Shown here: one piece after another, positions 9,223 to 18,200 of the stretch
How positions within the stretch are numbered: position 1 is the stretch's first letter
Layout: every line of letters starts with the position of its first letter
Origin: Proteiniclasticum sp.
GTDB taxonomy: Bacteria; Bacillota; Clostridia; Clostridiales; Clostridiaceae
Assembly: GCF_003514505.1 (NCBI RefSeq)
Contig: NZ_DOPX01000026.1
Location: 62,001-126,000 of the forward strand
DNA length: 64,000 bases
Direction of reading: 5' to 3'
Notes under the pieces: generated by a model
Database searches by the model: none
Seen by the model: the letters and a program-made list of their open reading frames with translations, nothing else
Told to the model about the DNA's origin: nothing
Position numbers and translations under genes: made by a program

Positions 9223-9253
9223 TCTTTTCACCTCGAATTTTATTACACCTTGA

Positions 9254-9294
9254 AAAGGTCTGGCCCCATAGCCAAGACTATTCGACCAGACCTT
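9254..9294 (-). other. Hairpin between gap and pgk
   Basis: AAAGGTCTGG pairs with CCAGACCTTT (ten bases each) around a 21-base loop, followed on the minus strand by TTCAAGG and no T-run. It resembles a processing or stabilising structure that could raise gap mRNA over the distal genes; a weak terminator is the alternative. Confidence 0.55.
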
Positions 9295-9307
9295 TCTGTT
9301 TTAAATG

Positions 9308-10327
9308 TTACTCAGCGTCTACCTTTGCTGCATAAGCAACCAGGTCTACCAGCTTGTTGGAATAACCCCATTCGTTGTCATACCAGGATACAAGCTTTAC
9401 AAAGTTGTCGTTCAGGGAGATTCCTGCGTCTGCATCGAAAATACTGGTTCTTGGGTCATGGATGAAGTCTGTGGAAACCACAGCATCTTCTGTGTATCCA
9501 AGGATACCCTTCAGTTCATTTTCGGAAGCTTCCTTCACAGCAGCCTTGATTTCTGCATATGTTGCTGGCTTTTCCAGTCTGCAGGTAAGATCTACAACTG
9601 AAACGTTGATGGTAGGAACTCTGAAGGACATACCTGTCAGTTTGCCGTTCAGTTCAGGAATAACCTTTCCTACTGCCTTAGCAGCACCAGTGGATGATGG
9701 AATGATGTTAGCAGCTGCAGCTCTTCCACCTCTCCAGTCCTTCTTGGAAGGTCCGTCAACAGTCTTCTGTGTAGCTGTTGTGGAGTGAACAGTAGTCATA
9801 AGACCTTCAACAATACCAAACTTGTCGTTGATTACCTTAGCTAGAGGAGCCAGGCAGTTTGTTGTACAAGAAGCATTGGAGATTACGGTCATATCCTTTG
9901 TGTAGCTCTTGTTGTTTACGCCCATAACGAACATTGGAGCGTCAGCTGAAGGTGCGGAAATAACAACCTTCTTAGCGCCACCCTTCATGTGAGCGGATGC
10001 CTTGTCGATGGTGGTGTTGATTCCGGTACATTCAAGAATATACTCAGCTCCTACACTCTTCCAGTCGATGTTTCCAGCTTCCATTTCAGAGAAAATCTTT
10101 ACAGTTTCTCCATTGACGATGAGGCTGTGGTTTGCTTCGTCCACTTCAACTGTTCCTGTGAACTGTCCGTGTACGGAATCATACTTGATCATGTATACCA
10201 TGTAGTCTAAATCGATGAAAGGATCATTGATTCCTACCACTCTTACTTCTGGATTCTCTAGAGCTGCTCTGAATGCAAGTCTACCAATTCTACCAAAACC
10301 ATTAACACCTACTAAAACTTCTGCCAT
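9308..10327 (-). CDS. gap: Glyceraldehyde-3-phosphate dehydrogenase
   Basis: A 339-residue NAD-type dehydrogenase that phosphorylates glyceraldehyde 3-phosphate to 1,3-bisphosphoglycerate. The Rossmann motif VNGFGRIGR is at residues 8-16, with Asp35-type NAD specificity in GINDPFIDLDY. The catalytic cysteine is Cys154 in SNASCTTNCLAP, the partner histidine is in TTVHSTTATQK, and SWYDNEWGYSNKLVDL closes the protein. GGAGGAGAG precedes the ATG. It is the first enzyme gene behind cggR (33 bases), as in B. subtilis, which makes it the main target of CggR control. Confidence 0.98.
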   Translation of the reverse strand: MAEVLVGVNGFGRIGRLAFRAALENPEVRVVGINDPFIDLDYMVYMIKYDSVHGQFTGTVEVDEANHSLIVNGETVKIFSEMEAGNIDWKSVGAEYILECTGINTTIDKASAHMKGGAKKVVISAPSADAPMFVMGVNNKSYTKDMTVISNASCTTNCLAPLAKVINDKFGIVEGLMTTVHSTTATQKTVDGPSKKDWRGGRAAAANIIPSSTGAAKAVGKVIPELNGKLTGMSFRVPTINVSVVDLTCRLEKPATYAEIKAAVKEASENELKGILGYTEDAVVSTDFIHDPRTSIFDADAGISLNDNFVKLVSWYDNEWGYSNKLVDLVAYAAKVDAE

Positions 10328-10360
10328 TTTTAACTCTCCTCCTAAAATATGTTTATTTAT

Positions 10361-11401
10361 TTAAAACTCATTGTATTGAGATTTTAATATCGATACGATT
10401 TTTCTTGCAGCGCCCTCATCTGTAATGAGGACTGCATTGTCATTCTTCAATCGGACTGCCTCAATGGCTTCTGCCTTTGATGAGCCCCCAGTTACGGCAA
10501 TAAGATGTCTTACCTTACTGAAATCATCCAGAGATACACCTACAGAATTGATCTTCCTGATGACCCTGCCATTTTTCCCGAAATAGGCACCAAAAGCTTC
10601 TCCTACAGCACCATCCACTATGAGTTCAGAGATTTCATCCTCCGACAGGCCTCTGCGCTTAGCCATTTTGTCCGCTCTACCAATTCCAAGCACAACAATC
10701 TGGGCTTTCCGTATGAGATCCACCACTTCTTTGATTTCACGCTCTTTTAGGAGCACTTCCAGTGACTCACTGCTCAAATTATCCGGCACATTCAAAAGCT
10801 TATATCCTGCATTCACTTTCTCAGCTAATGCGGCTACCACATTGTTCGACTGAATATCCAGGATTTTTCCTAGGCTTCCTCGTGCAGGAACGATGAGATT
10901 GTCTCTGAAATCCATTTTGGGGAAGCTGGTCACCATTTCTTTGATGGTGCTTCCGCCCGTGAGCGCAATAATATCCCGGCTTCGAATGACACTGGATAAG
11001 TATAGCGCTGCCACGTTTCCCAGCTCTCTTTTCACATTCGGATCTTTATCAGAGTCTCCGGGAACCACGATGATTTTCTGATAGCCCAATTCTCTCTTGA
11101 GCACAGTCTCCATATCATCCAAACCTTTGATTTCAGAAACCAGTGCCCTCAGATTGTTCAGCATATCAATGCCTTTCTCTGTTAAACTGACACCAGGCAA
11201 AGACACATCAATGAAGTCCATGGACTTTAAGAAATCCAGATCTCCACGTACGGTTCGTTCTCCCAGTTCCAGCTTTTGGGACAAGGTTCGTCTTCCAATG
11301 GGCTGATGATTGAAGATGGTCCTTAAAATGTTGTAGCGCCTTTCAAGCAGCGCAGTGGCTTCAGGAATAATCTTCTGCTGAATTTTTAAGAAACTATTCA
11401 C
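10361..11401 (-). CDS. cggR: Central glycolytic genes regulator CggR (SorC/DeoR family)
   Basis: A 346-residue repressor of the SorC family. The N-terminal helix-turn-helix is visible at about 35-65 (PIGRRTLSQKLELGERTVRGDLDFL is a two-part stretch of it), followed by the sugar-phosphate effector domain with VALYLSSVIRSRDIIALTGGSTIKEM, VVLGIGRADKMAKRRGL and AVTGGSSKAEAI. In B. subtilis CggR senses fructose-1,6-bisphosphate and represses cggR-gapA-pgk-tpi-pgm-eno by road-blocking polymerase. The same gene order and a matching operator just upstream support the same role here. Translation probably starts with GTG at 11401, seven bases after AGGGGTG. Confidence 0.95.
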   Translation of the reverse strand: MNSFLKIQQKIIPEATALLERRYNILRTIFNHQPIGRRTLSQKLELGERTVRGDLDFLKSMDFIDVSLPGVSLTEKGIDMLNNLRALVSEIKGLDDMETVLKRELGYQKIIVVPGDSDKDPNVKRELGNVAALYLSSVIRSRDIIALTGGSTIKEMVTSFPKMDFRDNLIVPARGSLGKILDIQSNNVVAALAEKVNAGYKLLNVPDNLSSESLEVLLKEREIKEVVDLIRKAQIVVLGIGRADKMAKRRGLSEDEISELIVDGAVGEAFGAYFGKNGRVIRKINSVGVSLDDFSKVRHLIAVTGGSSKAEAIEAVRLKNDNAVLITDEGAARKIVSILKSQYNEF

Positions 11402-11420
11402 CTGAATTCACCCCTGCACT

Positions 11421-11452
11421 TTTTTGTCCCACCATATCCATTTTTGTCCCAC
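11421..11452 (-). promoter_or_regulatory. CggR-type operator: two direct repeats 20 bp apart
   Basis: The minus strand carries GTGGGACAAAAA twice, at 11421-11432 and 11441-11452, exactly 20 bases apart. This matches the direct-repeat GGGAC...TGTC layout of the B. subtilis CggR site. It lies between the predicted transcription start and the cggR start codon, the position expected for a road-block repressor. Confidence 0.75.
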
Positions 11453-11458
11453 AGGTAC

Positions 11459-11464
11459 ATTATA
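11459..11464 (-). promoter_or_regulatory. -10 element of the cggR/glycolytic operon promoter
   Basis: A perfect TATAAT on the minus strand ends about seven bases before the first CggR repeat. No good -35 is found at 17 bases (AT-rich TTTTAA), so the promoter core is otherwise weak. Confidence 0.55.
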
Positions 11465-11631
11465 CTCCATACACTCCTATTTTAAAATAGATTTATGTAA
11501 AAAAAGAGAAGAATACTGTAAACAAATCATTAACTCTCAGTGCATATTATGAATGGAATTGGAACCCAAGGATTTAATGTGCTTTTATCAGAAGTTCCAA
11601 ACTTGTCATTCATCACGTCCTGGCGTACATA

Positions 11632-11641
11632 TTTGTCCCAC
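11632..11641 (-). promoter_or_regulatory. Third CggR-like half-site near zwf promoter
   Basis: GTGGGACAAA on the minus strand, identical to the first ten bases of the two main CggR repeats. It lies about 170 bases upstream of the cggR promoter and some 47 bases upstream of the zwf -10. Only one clear copy is present; a degenerate partner (CCAGGAC) follows 18 bases on. Confidence 0.4.
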
Positions 11642-11687
11642 TGAAGTTCTGCCATATTATTAGTTCTACTAGCAGCCAACTCTGTGC

Positions 11688-11693
11688 TATAAT
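11688..11693 (+). promoter_or_regulatory. Probable zwf promoter (-10 region)
   Basis: Extended -10 TGC-TATAAT on the plus strand, 70 bases upstream of the zwf start. The -35 is poor (TTCTAC), as is common for extended -10 promoters. The rest of the 360-base gap between cggR and zwf holds the CggR sites and no reading frame worth calling. Confidence 0.55.
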
Positions 11694-11763
11694 AAAACCA
11701 ATTAAATTTTACACAATTGGAGACTGTGAAGCCTCTTTATCTGAATATCAGGAGGTCCTATAT

Positions 11764-13239
11764 ATGACAAATCACGAAAAAACTACGGCACATACAAAAA
11801 CGACGATGCTGATCTTCGGGGGAACAGGTGACCTGACCCACAGAAAACTGATCCCAGCACTGTACCAGCTGGAAATCAACGGGTTTCTCCCTAAGGATTT
11901 TTCAGTTATTTCCATTGGGCGCAGAGACAAATCATCAGATGAATACCGTAGTGAGATTCTGGAATCCACCAAGAAATTTTCTTCGAGAAACTTTGAAGAA
12001 GAGAGTTATGAGGAGTTCTCTAAAAAGGTATCCTATTTCAAACTGAAATTTGAAGATGCGGAAGACTACAAAGAGTTGAAAAACCTCCTTGAGCAGTCCA
12101 ATAAGGACGAACACAAAGAAAACAGCTATCTCTTTTATCTGGCAGTTTCTCCCGATTATTTCAGCGAAATCGTACACCAGCTTGAAAACAGCGGTATCAG
12201 AAAAATGGACTCAGCATGGCAGAGGCTTGTCATCGAAAAACCCTTCGGTCAGGATCTTTCCAGTGCTGAAAACCTCAACGCTTCCATTTCAGAAGTGTTC
12301 GAAGAAAAAGACATTTATCGAATCGATCATTATGTAGCCAAAGAAATGATCCAGAACACCCACATGCTGAGATTCCAGAACGCAATCTTTGAATCCATCT
12401 GGAACAGGCACCACATAAACAATGTTCAAATCACTGTACTTGAAAAGGAAGGCGTGGGCACTCGAGGTGGATACTATGACCACACAGGTGCACTGAGGGA
12501 TATGGTTCAGAACCATTTGCTGCAGCTTTTGGCAGTCACTGCGATGGAACCACCAAAATCACTGGATGCAGATGATGTGCGAAATGAAAAAGTCAAAGTC
12601 TTTGAAAAGCTGGTGCCTTTCCAGCCAGAAACCTTGAATGAGCAGCTGATTCTTGGCCAGTATTCCGGATACAAAAAAGAAGATAAGGTCTCAGATTCGT
12701 CTCAGACAGAAACACTGGTGGCCACAAAGGTCTACATTGACAATGAACGGTGGAAAGGTGTGCCTTTCTATCTACTCACTGGAAAAGCATTAAAGAACAA
12801 AACCGCTCAGATCACCATAGAGTTTAAGAAAAGCAGTTTATATGGTGAAGAAAAAGACAGTGAGCCAAATATTCTGGAAATCAAAATCCAGCCAGATGAA
12901 GGCATCACTCTTCATCTCAATGTGAAAAAACCTGGCGTGGTGGATCAGATGGCTATGGTGGAAATGGACTACTGCCAAAGCTGTCTCTATCTGTTCAATT
13001 CTCCTGACTCTTACGAAAAACTCATTCTGGATGCGCTACATGGAGACTCCACTCTTTTCACAAGATGGGATGAGCTTCAGCTCACCTGGAAGTATGTGGA
13101 TGCCATATTCAGCTCTTTAGGCGAGGATCGCACCTCATATCTGGAATCCTACGAAAGAGAGTCCAACGGGCCTGAGTCCTTGGATACTTTCATACATTCA
13201 GGTGCAAGAAAATGGTGGTACCGGAATCGGGAATATTAG
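11764..13239 (+). CDS. zwf: Glucose-6-phosphate 1-dehydrogenase
   Basis: A 491-residue enzyme oxidising glucose 6-phosphate to 6-phosphogluconolactone, the entry to the oxidative pentose phosphate route. The NADP fold begins with IFGGTGDLTHRKLIPALY (about residues 17-34), EKPFGQDL carries the conserved EKP, and the active site reads RIDHYVAKE at about residue 180. The family motif is RIDHYLGKE, so the usual glycine is alanine here while His and Lys are kept. Length is normal. AGGAGG lies eight bases before the ATG. It is a single-gene unit, divergent from cggR, and closed by a strong bidirectional terminator. Whether the Gly-to-Ala change affects activity is not known. Confidence 0.95.
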   Translation: MTNHEKTTAHTKTTMLIFGGTGDLTHRKLIPALYQLEINGFLPKDFSVISIGRRDKSSDEYRSEILESTKKFSSRNFEEESYEEFSKKVSYFKLKFEDAEDYKELKNLLEQSNKDEHKENSYLFYLAVSPDYFSEIVHQLENSGIRKMDSAWQRLVIEKPFGQDLSSAENLNASISEVFEEKDIYRIDHYVAKEMIQNTHMLRFQNAIFESIWNRHHINNVQITVLEKEGVGTRGGYYDHTGALRDMVQNHLLQLLAVTAMEPPKSLDADDVRNEKVKVFEKLVPFQPETLNEQLILGQYSGYKKEDKVSDSSQTETLVATKVYIDNERWKGVPFYLLTGKALKNKTAQITIEFKKSSLYGEEKDSEPNILEIKIQPDEGITLHLNVKKPGVVDQMAMVEMDYCQSCLYLFNSPDSYEKLILDALHGDSTLFTRWDELQLTWKYVDAIFSSLGEDRTSYLESYERESNGPESLDTFIHSGARKWWYRNREY

Positions 13240-13241
13240 AC

Positions 13242-13278
13242 AAAATAAAACAGCTGCACGAAGCAGCTGTTTTATTTT
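13242..13278. terminator. Bidirectional terminator between zwf and the next gene
   Basis: AAAATAAAACAGCTGC and its complement form a 16-base stem with a five-base loop, with A- and T-runs on both sides, serving the converging zwf and the minus-strand gene at 13301. Confidence 0.9.
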
Positions 13279-13300
13279 ATCCACTATTTTAGGTACATAT

Positions 13301-14188
13301 TTAGTGTAATGTAAGTTCAGGCATAGAGGTCGTGGTCACTACAGGTTCTCCATCCTTGTGGGAGAATTCAGCAAAGTCATACCGATACGTAAAACCAAGT
13401 TTATCTTTCATGACCACTGCAAGGCGAATCTGATCCAGCTTTGTCGCTTTCACAGAAAGGCTTCCCACACCTCCTTCATAAACAAGAGCATCAGGGATAT
13501 CCGTGTCTGATTTGGAAAGATCGCCCCGCTCCATGACTACCCCGTTCTTTTCCAGGATGTACTCCGAGCGCACAAGTTCCCAATCTTTTTTCGCAGATAT
13601 CATCAGTTCTGTGCTGAAGGACAAATTGAGCTCTTCTCTTTCGCCATTATAGGTAGAGTTAAAATCCAGCAGATTGAATGAAGTGTCTGCAATGTATGTC
13701 TTATATAGCTCAGGCTCATTGACAAGATTCTCAATCCGCTTCTCTCCATATTTCTCGACCATGAGATCAATGCGGATGGGCTCCAGAACATTGACTTCCC
13801 GGTCCACAGAATATGTGGTGTCGTTCAGCAGATGAGCCTCCATCAGCACAGCCTCCTGGTCTCCTGACTCAATGGAAGCGTAGACCCTGGCACTTGGATC
13901 CATGGACCTTAGTTTGAATTCTATATGAAGAAGGGCGGTTTTCTCCTCTTCATCCACCAGATCAGATATTGTCCAGTTGACATCCTCTAATATGGACTCC
14001 ACATGACCACCAACCTTCATGGCGTCTTCCACCAAAGTGTCGATGTTGTCCTCCAGATATTTGATCCGATTGGTATTGATGTTCACTTGTTTATTCGCGC
14101 TCCAAACCACCTGAAGCAGCACCACATTAATTAGAATTGAAATCCCCAGAAAAACCGACACACCAGTCAGAATATGCTTATATCGCAT
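13301..14188 (-). CDS. Unknown protein with one N-terminal membrane anchor
   Basis: I do not recognise a family for this 295-residue protein. It has a short basic start (MRYKH), one hydrophobic helix (about residues 6-29) and then a probable coiled-coil stretch rich in N, I, E and D (NTNRIKYLEDNIDTLVEDAMK, about 38-58, split here into two halves). The remaining 230 residues are acidic, beta-rich and without cysteines or known catalytic motifs, and are expected outside the membrane. GAGGGGG precedes the ATG at 14188. It stands alone on the minus strand, ends at the zwf bidirectional terminator and has a small hairpin in its leader near 14205-14225. A role at the cell surface is likely from topology only. 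Confidence 0.75.
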   Translation of the reverse strand: MRYKHILTGVSVFLGISILINVVLLQVVWSANKQVNINTNRIKYLEDNIDTLVEDAMKVGGHVESILEDVNWTISDLVDEEEKTALLHIEFKLRSMDPSARVYASIESGDQEAVLMEAHLLNDTTYSVDREVNVLEPIRIDLMVEKYGEKRIENLVNEPELYKTYIADTSFNLLDFNSTYNGEREELNLSFSTELMISAKKDWELVRSEYILEKNGVVMERGDLSKSDTDIPDALVYEGGVGSLSVKATKLDQIRLAVVMKDKLGFTYRYDFAEFSHKDGEPVVTTTSMPELTLH

Positions 14189-14351
14189 GTTTTGCCCCCT
14201 CGTCCCATACGCTGCCCAAAGCGTACAGTCTCATTCTGTCCATCATTTACTGCAATAATTCCAGATCATCATAGATTATCATCTGATTCTTCCATTATTT
14301 TAGCTGATTTTTGTCAGTAATTCTACCAATTTCTTATAATATGCTTAATTT

Positions 14352-15002
14352 TTAATAAGAAACTGTTATTCTTTGATTTTTATAGGTGTCATCCTCAATG
14401 AGATCTACAACTGCAGAGGCGAAATCTTCCATGCTGATGAAGGATTTTCCTTCTCCATCCGTAAGAAGACGATCATCTGCTCCGATTCTATATTTCCCTG
14501 TTTTCTCATCAGCTTCAATGGTTTCTGCGGGACTTACATTAATCCAGTCAAACTTCTTTCCTTCAAGGCTTTTATAAATGTCCAGCGCTCTTTTGTGGAT
14601 ATCAGATATTGGCTTCACGAAATCAGGAAATCCTTCTTTTTCCATGAGCATTCTGCCGTCGGGTAGAAGAAGACTGCCTGCGCCACCTACGGTGATCAGC
14701 TTCTTTACAGCTGCCTTTTCTGCCACTTTAATCAGATTCTCTGTGGCGGTGAGAAAACTCTCCAAATCGTTTAGATCCGGACTGATGGCGCTGATGAGCA
14801 CCTCATTTTCCAGTGCCATCACATGTCCTGAAATCACTTTCTCATTCATAATGTCACCCTCACATCCGATGATCAGTGTGCTTCCGGGCAGATCAAAAGC
14901 ATTTCTTGAAATCGCTGTGATGACATAACTTCTTTCGATGAGTTCCATAAGAATTCTGGACCCTATTTGTCCTGTGGCACCGAGTATTGCTATCTTTTCC
15001 AT
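14352..15002 (-). CDS. NAD(P)-binding Rossmann protein (NmrA/atypical SDR type)
   Basis: A 216-residue protein beginning with the dinucleotide motif AILGATGQIGSRI (residues 4-16), as in atypical short-chain dehydrogenases of the NmrA/YwnB kind. Other landmarks are KLITVGGAGSLL, the WINVSPAETIE strand and a C-terminal FASAVVDLIED segment. It lacks the classical YxxxK catalytic pair in a clear position, so it may be a sensor or an oxidoreductase of unknown substrate. The start at 15002 is supported by GGAGG seven bases upstream; an open extension of eight codons is ignored. It lies alone between the carB terminator and the previous gene. Confidence 0.8.
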   Translation of the reverse strand: MEKIAILGATGQIGSRILMELIERSYVITAISRNAFDLPGSTLIIGCEGDIMNEKVISGHVMALENEVLISAISPDLNDLESFLTATENLIKVAEKAAVKKLITVGGAGSLLLPDGRMLMEKEGFPDFVKPISDIHKRALDIYKSLEGKKFDWINVSPAETIEADEKTGKYRIGADDRLLTDGEGKSFISMEDFASAVVDLIEDDTYKNQRITVSY

Positions 15003-15144
15003 GTTTTCCTCCAATTTAACCTGCATAAACTGCAGTGTAATTTAAATTTTACGCAATTATATTGTAAGACATTTTTATCATCTTAGCAAATGCAGCAGAC
15101 TCATTATGTCAGATTTCTCATCCAGTTTCTTTGATATGGGTCAA

Positions 15145-15194
15145 AAACAAAGAGAGAAGGGCCACCTTTTCTCACGGTTTCCCCTTCTCTCTTT
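15145..15194 (-). terminator. Terminator of the pyr operon after carB
   Basis: AAAGAGAGAAGGG pairs with CCCTTCTCTCTTT around a loop of about 20 bases, followed on the minus strand by TTGTTTTTGA. Confidence 0.75.
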
Positions 15195-15202
15195 CTCTTT
15201 TG

Positions 15203-18200
15203 TTATAACTTATAGAGGCTTATGGACGTTCCTTCAATATCCATGGACAGGATACGAAGATACGCAGACATCTTATCTAAACTTGTCATCAGTTCCACCT
15301 TTGACTCTATCGCTGCTCTTCTGATTCTAAAGCCATCTCGTTTCACATCATTGCCTTTGGTGGGTGTATTGAGAATCATATCCAGTTTCTGCTGCTCGAT
15401 GAGATCCAGGATAGATGGTTTTTCTTCCTCCAGTTTATGAACAAGCTCTGATTCAATTCCCCATTCATAAAGTTTTCTTCTGGTACCCTCGGTTGCGTAA
15501 AAGTGGAATCCAAGAGTCCTCATCATTCTGGCCAGGGGCTCAAACTTCTCCTTGTCCGCATCTCCAAGGGTGACGGCAATGTTTTTTCGTTCAGTCCTCA
15601 ACTTGATGCCAGCCCCCAGAAATCCTTTGTACAGCGCTTCCTCCAAGGTATGGCCAGCGCCGAGCACTTCTCCCGTGGAACGCATCTCCGGCCCTAGGGA
15701 AGCCTCCACCTGGGGTAGCTTCTCAGTAGAAAACACTGGCACTTTTACCGTGGAGCCTTCAATCTCCTTATAAAGCTCTATACCGTATGGCATCTCTCTC
15801 AGTTTTCTGCCCAGCATTACTTCCGTAGCAATGGCTATGACCGGTAAACCTGTAACTTTTGTCATATAAGGCACAGTCCTGCTGGCTCTAGGATTCACTT
15901 CGATGATATAAAGATCCTCTTCTTTTACGATGAACTGCAGATTCATCATCCCCACGATATTCAACGCCTTTGCTAAAGTTCTCACCACTTGAAGAACCCT
16001 TTCTTTCATCTCCAAAGACACATTTACCGGCGGATAGATGCTGACGCTGTCTCCTGAATGGACGCCAGCATGCTCCAGATGTTCCATGATTCCTGGCACA
16101 AGTACATCTTCTCCGTCACATATGGCATCCACCTCCAGCTCCATCCCATCAATATACTGATCGATGAGCACCGGTGTCTTCTGGTCTTTCATAAAGGCAT
16201 TCTTCAGATAATAGTTCAGCTCCTCTTCTCCATGGCAGATTTCCATTCCCTGTCCTCCCAGGACATAAGAAGGCCGGACTAAGACAGGATATCCAGCTTC
16301 CCGTGCAAAGGCCTCTCCCTGCTCCACATTCCAGACTCCTTTTCCTATTGGCCGTTTAATGGCATACTGCTCCAGTATCGCCTCAAACTTCTCTCTGTCC
16401 TCTGCAGCATCAATGGCTTCTGGTGCTGTACCTAAGATCGGCACATTTTTTTCCAGAAGGAATTTTGACAGTTTCACTGCAGTCTGACCACCAAATTGGA
16501 GGATCACTCCTTCAGGTTGTTCCAGCGCGATGATATTATAGACTTCTTCTTCCGTTAATGGTTCGAAATAGAGTTTGTCAGAAATATTAAAGTCCGTACT
16601 GACCGTTTCTGGATTGCTGTTCACAAGAATTGTTTCATAGTTGAGGTTCTTTAACGCTTTTATGGCATGAACACTGGAATAGTCAAACTCAATGCCCTGA
16701 CCGATGCGGATGGGACCGGAACCAATGACCATGATTTTCTTTCTTCCCGATGGCACTGATTCTGACACCTGATCATAAGTGGAGTAGTAATAGGGCGTTC
16801 TTGCATCGAATTCTCCTGCGCAGGTATCCACCATTTTATAGGCGGGATGGATGTTCCACATCATTCTCATCTCAAAAATCTCATTGGGTGAGGTTTTTAC
16901 AAGATCTCCAATCCCTTTGTCAGAAAACCCTTTCTGCTTGAGATTTCTTAGAATCTCCTCGGTGATGTTCTCCTTTTTCATGGATTCCAGCTGCTGCTCT
17001 AGTTTTACAATGCCTTGGATCTTATGGAGAAAATACCGGTCAATCCCAGTTTCCTGAGAGAGCTTCAATATATGCATCCCTCTTCGTAAAAGCTCTGCCA
17101 GATAGAAGATCCGTTCATCATTGGGATACATCACTTTTTCCTTTAATGTGAGAAAGCTCATATTTCTTGCTTCCTCATGGCGGAGTGCGTACTTTTTGAT
17201 TTCCAGAGACCGCAGTCCTTTCAGCAGAGCACTTTCAAAACTGTTGCCGATGGACATGATTTCTCCTGTGGCCATCATCTTCGTGCCCAGCTTCCGGTCT
17301 GCTGTATAGAACTTGTCAAAGGGCCATTTGGGGATCTTCACCACCACATAGTCAAGAGAGGGTTCGAAGGCCGCGGTGGTTTTGTCTGTCACAGCATTGG
17401 GGATTTCATGGAGATGATACCCCAGCGCAATCTTCGCTGCAACCTTTGCAATGGGATATCCGGTAGCCTTGGATGCAAGAGCGGATGATCTGCTCACCCT
17501 TGGATTGATTTCTATCACCGCATACTGAAAACTATGGGGGTCTAAAGCAAACTGCACATTGCATCCGCCTTCGATACCCACTGCATCCACGATATGAAGC
17601 GCTGAACTTCGGAGCATCTGGAGTTCTTTATCTGTAAGCGTCTGAGCTGGTGCTACAACGATGGAGTCTCCTGTATGAATCCCAACAGGATCCACATTTT
17701 CCATGCTGCAGACTGCGATGGCGGTACCATTACTGTCTCGCATGACTTCAAACTCGATCTCTTTCCATCCTTTCACCGATTTTTCCAGAAGCACCTGATG
17801 CACACGGCTCAGCATAAGACCCTTTTCTGCGATGAGAAGAAGCTCCTCCTCATTTTCTGCGATGCCTCCTCCAGTCCCCCCCAATGTATAGGCCGGTCTA
17901 ACCACGATTGGAAACTTGAGCATTTCCGCAGCTTCTTTCACCTCAGAAAGGTCGGAAACAATGAGGCTCTCCACCACCGGTTCTCCGATCTCTTCCATAA
18001 GATTTCTGAATATCTCCCGGTCTTCTCCTTTTCGTATGGAGTTGATGGATGTGCCAAGCACTTCCACCCCGTGGGCTTCCAGTACACCAAGATCGTACAG
18101 TTCCAGGGCCAGATTCAGTCCGGTCTGCCCTCCCATGCCTGGAAGGAGCCCCTGAGGTTTTTCTTTTTCTATGATTCTCGTAACAACCTCCACCGTCAAT

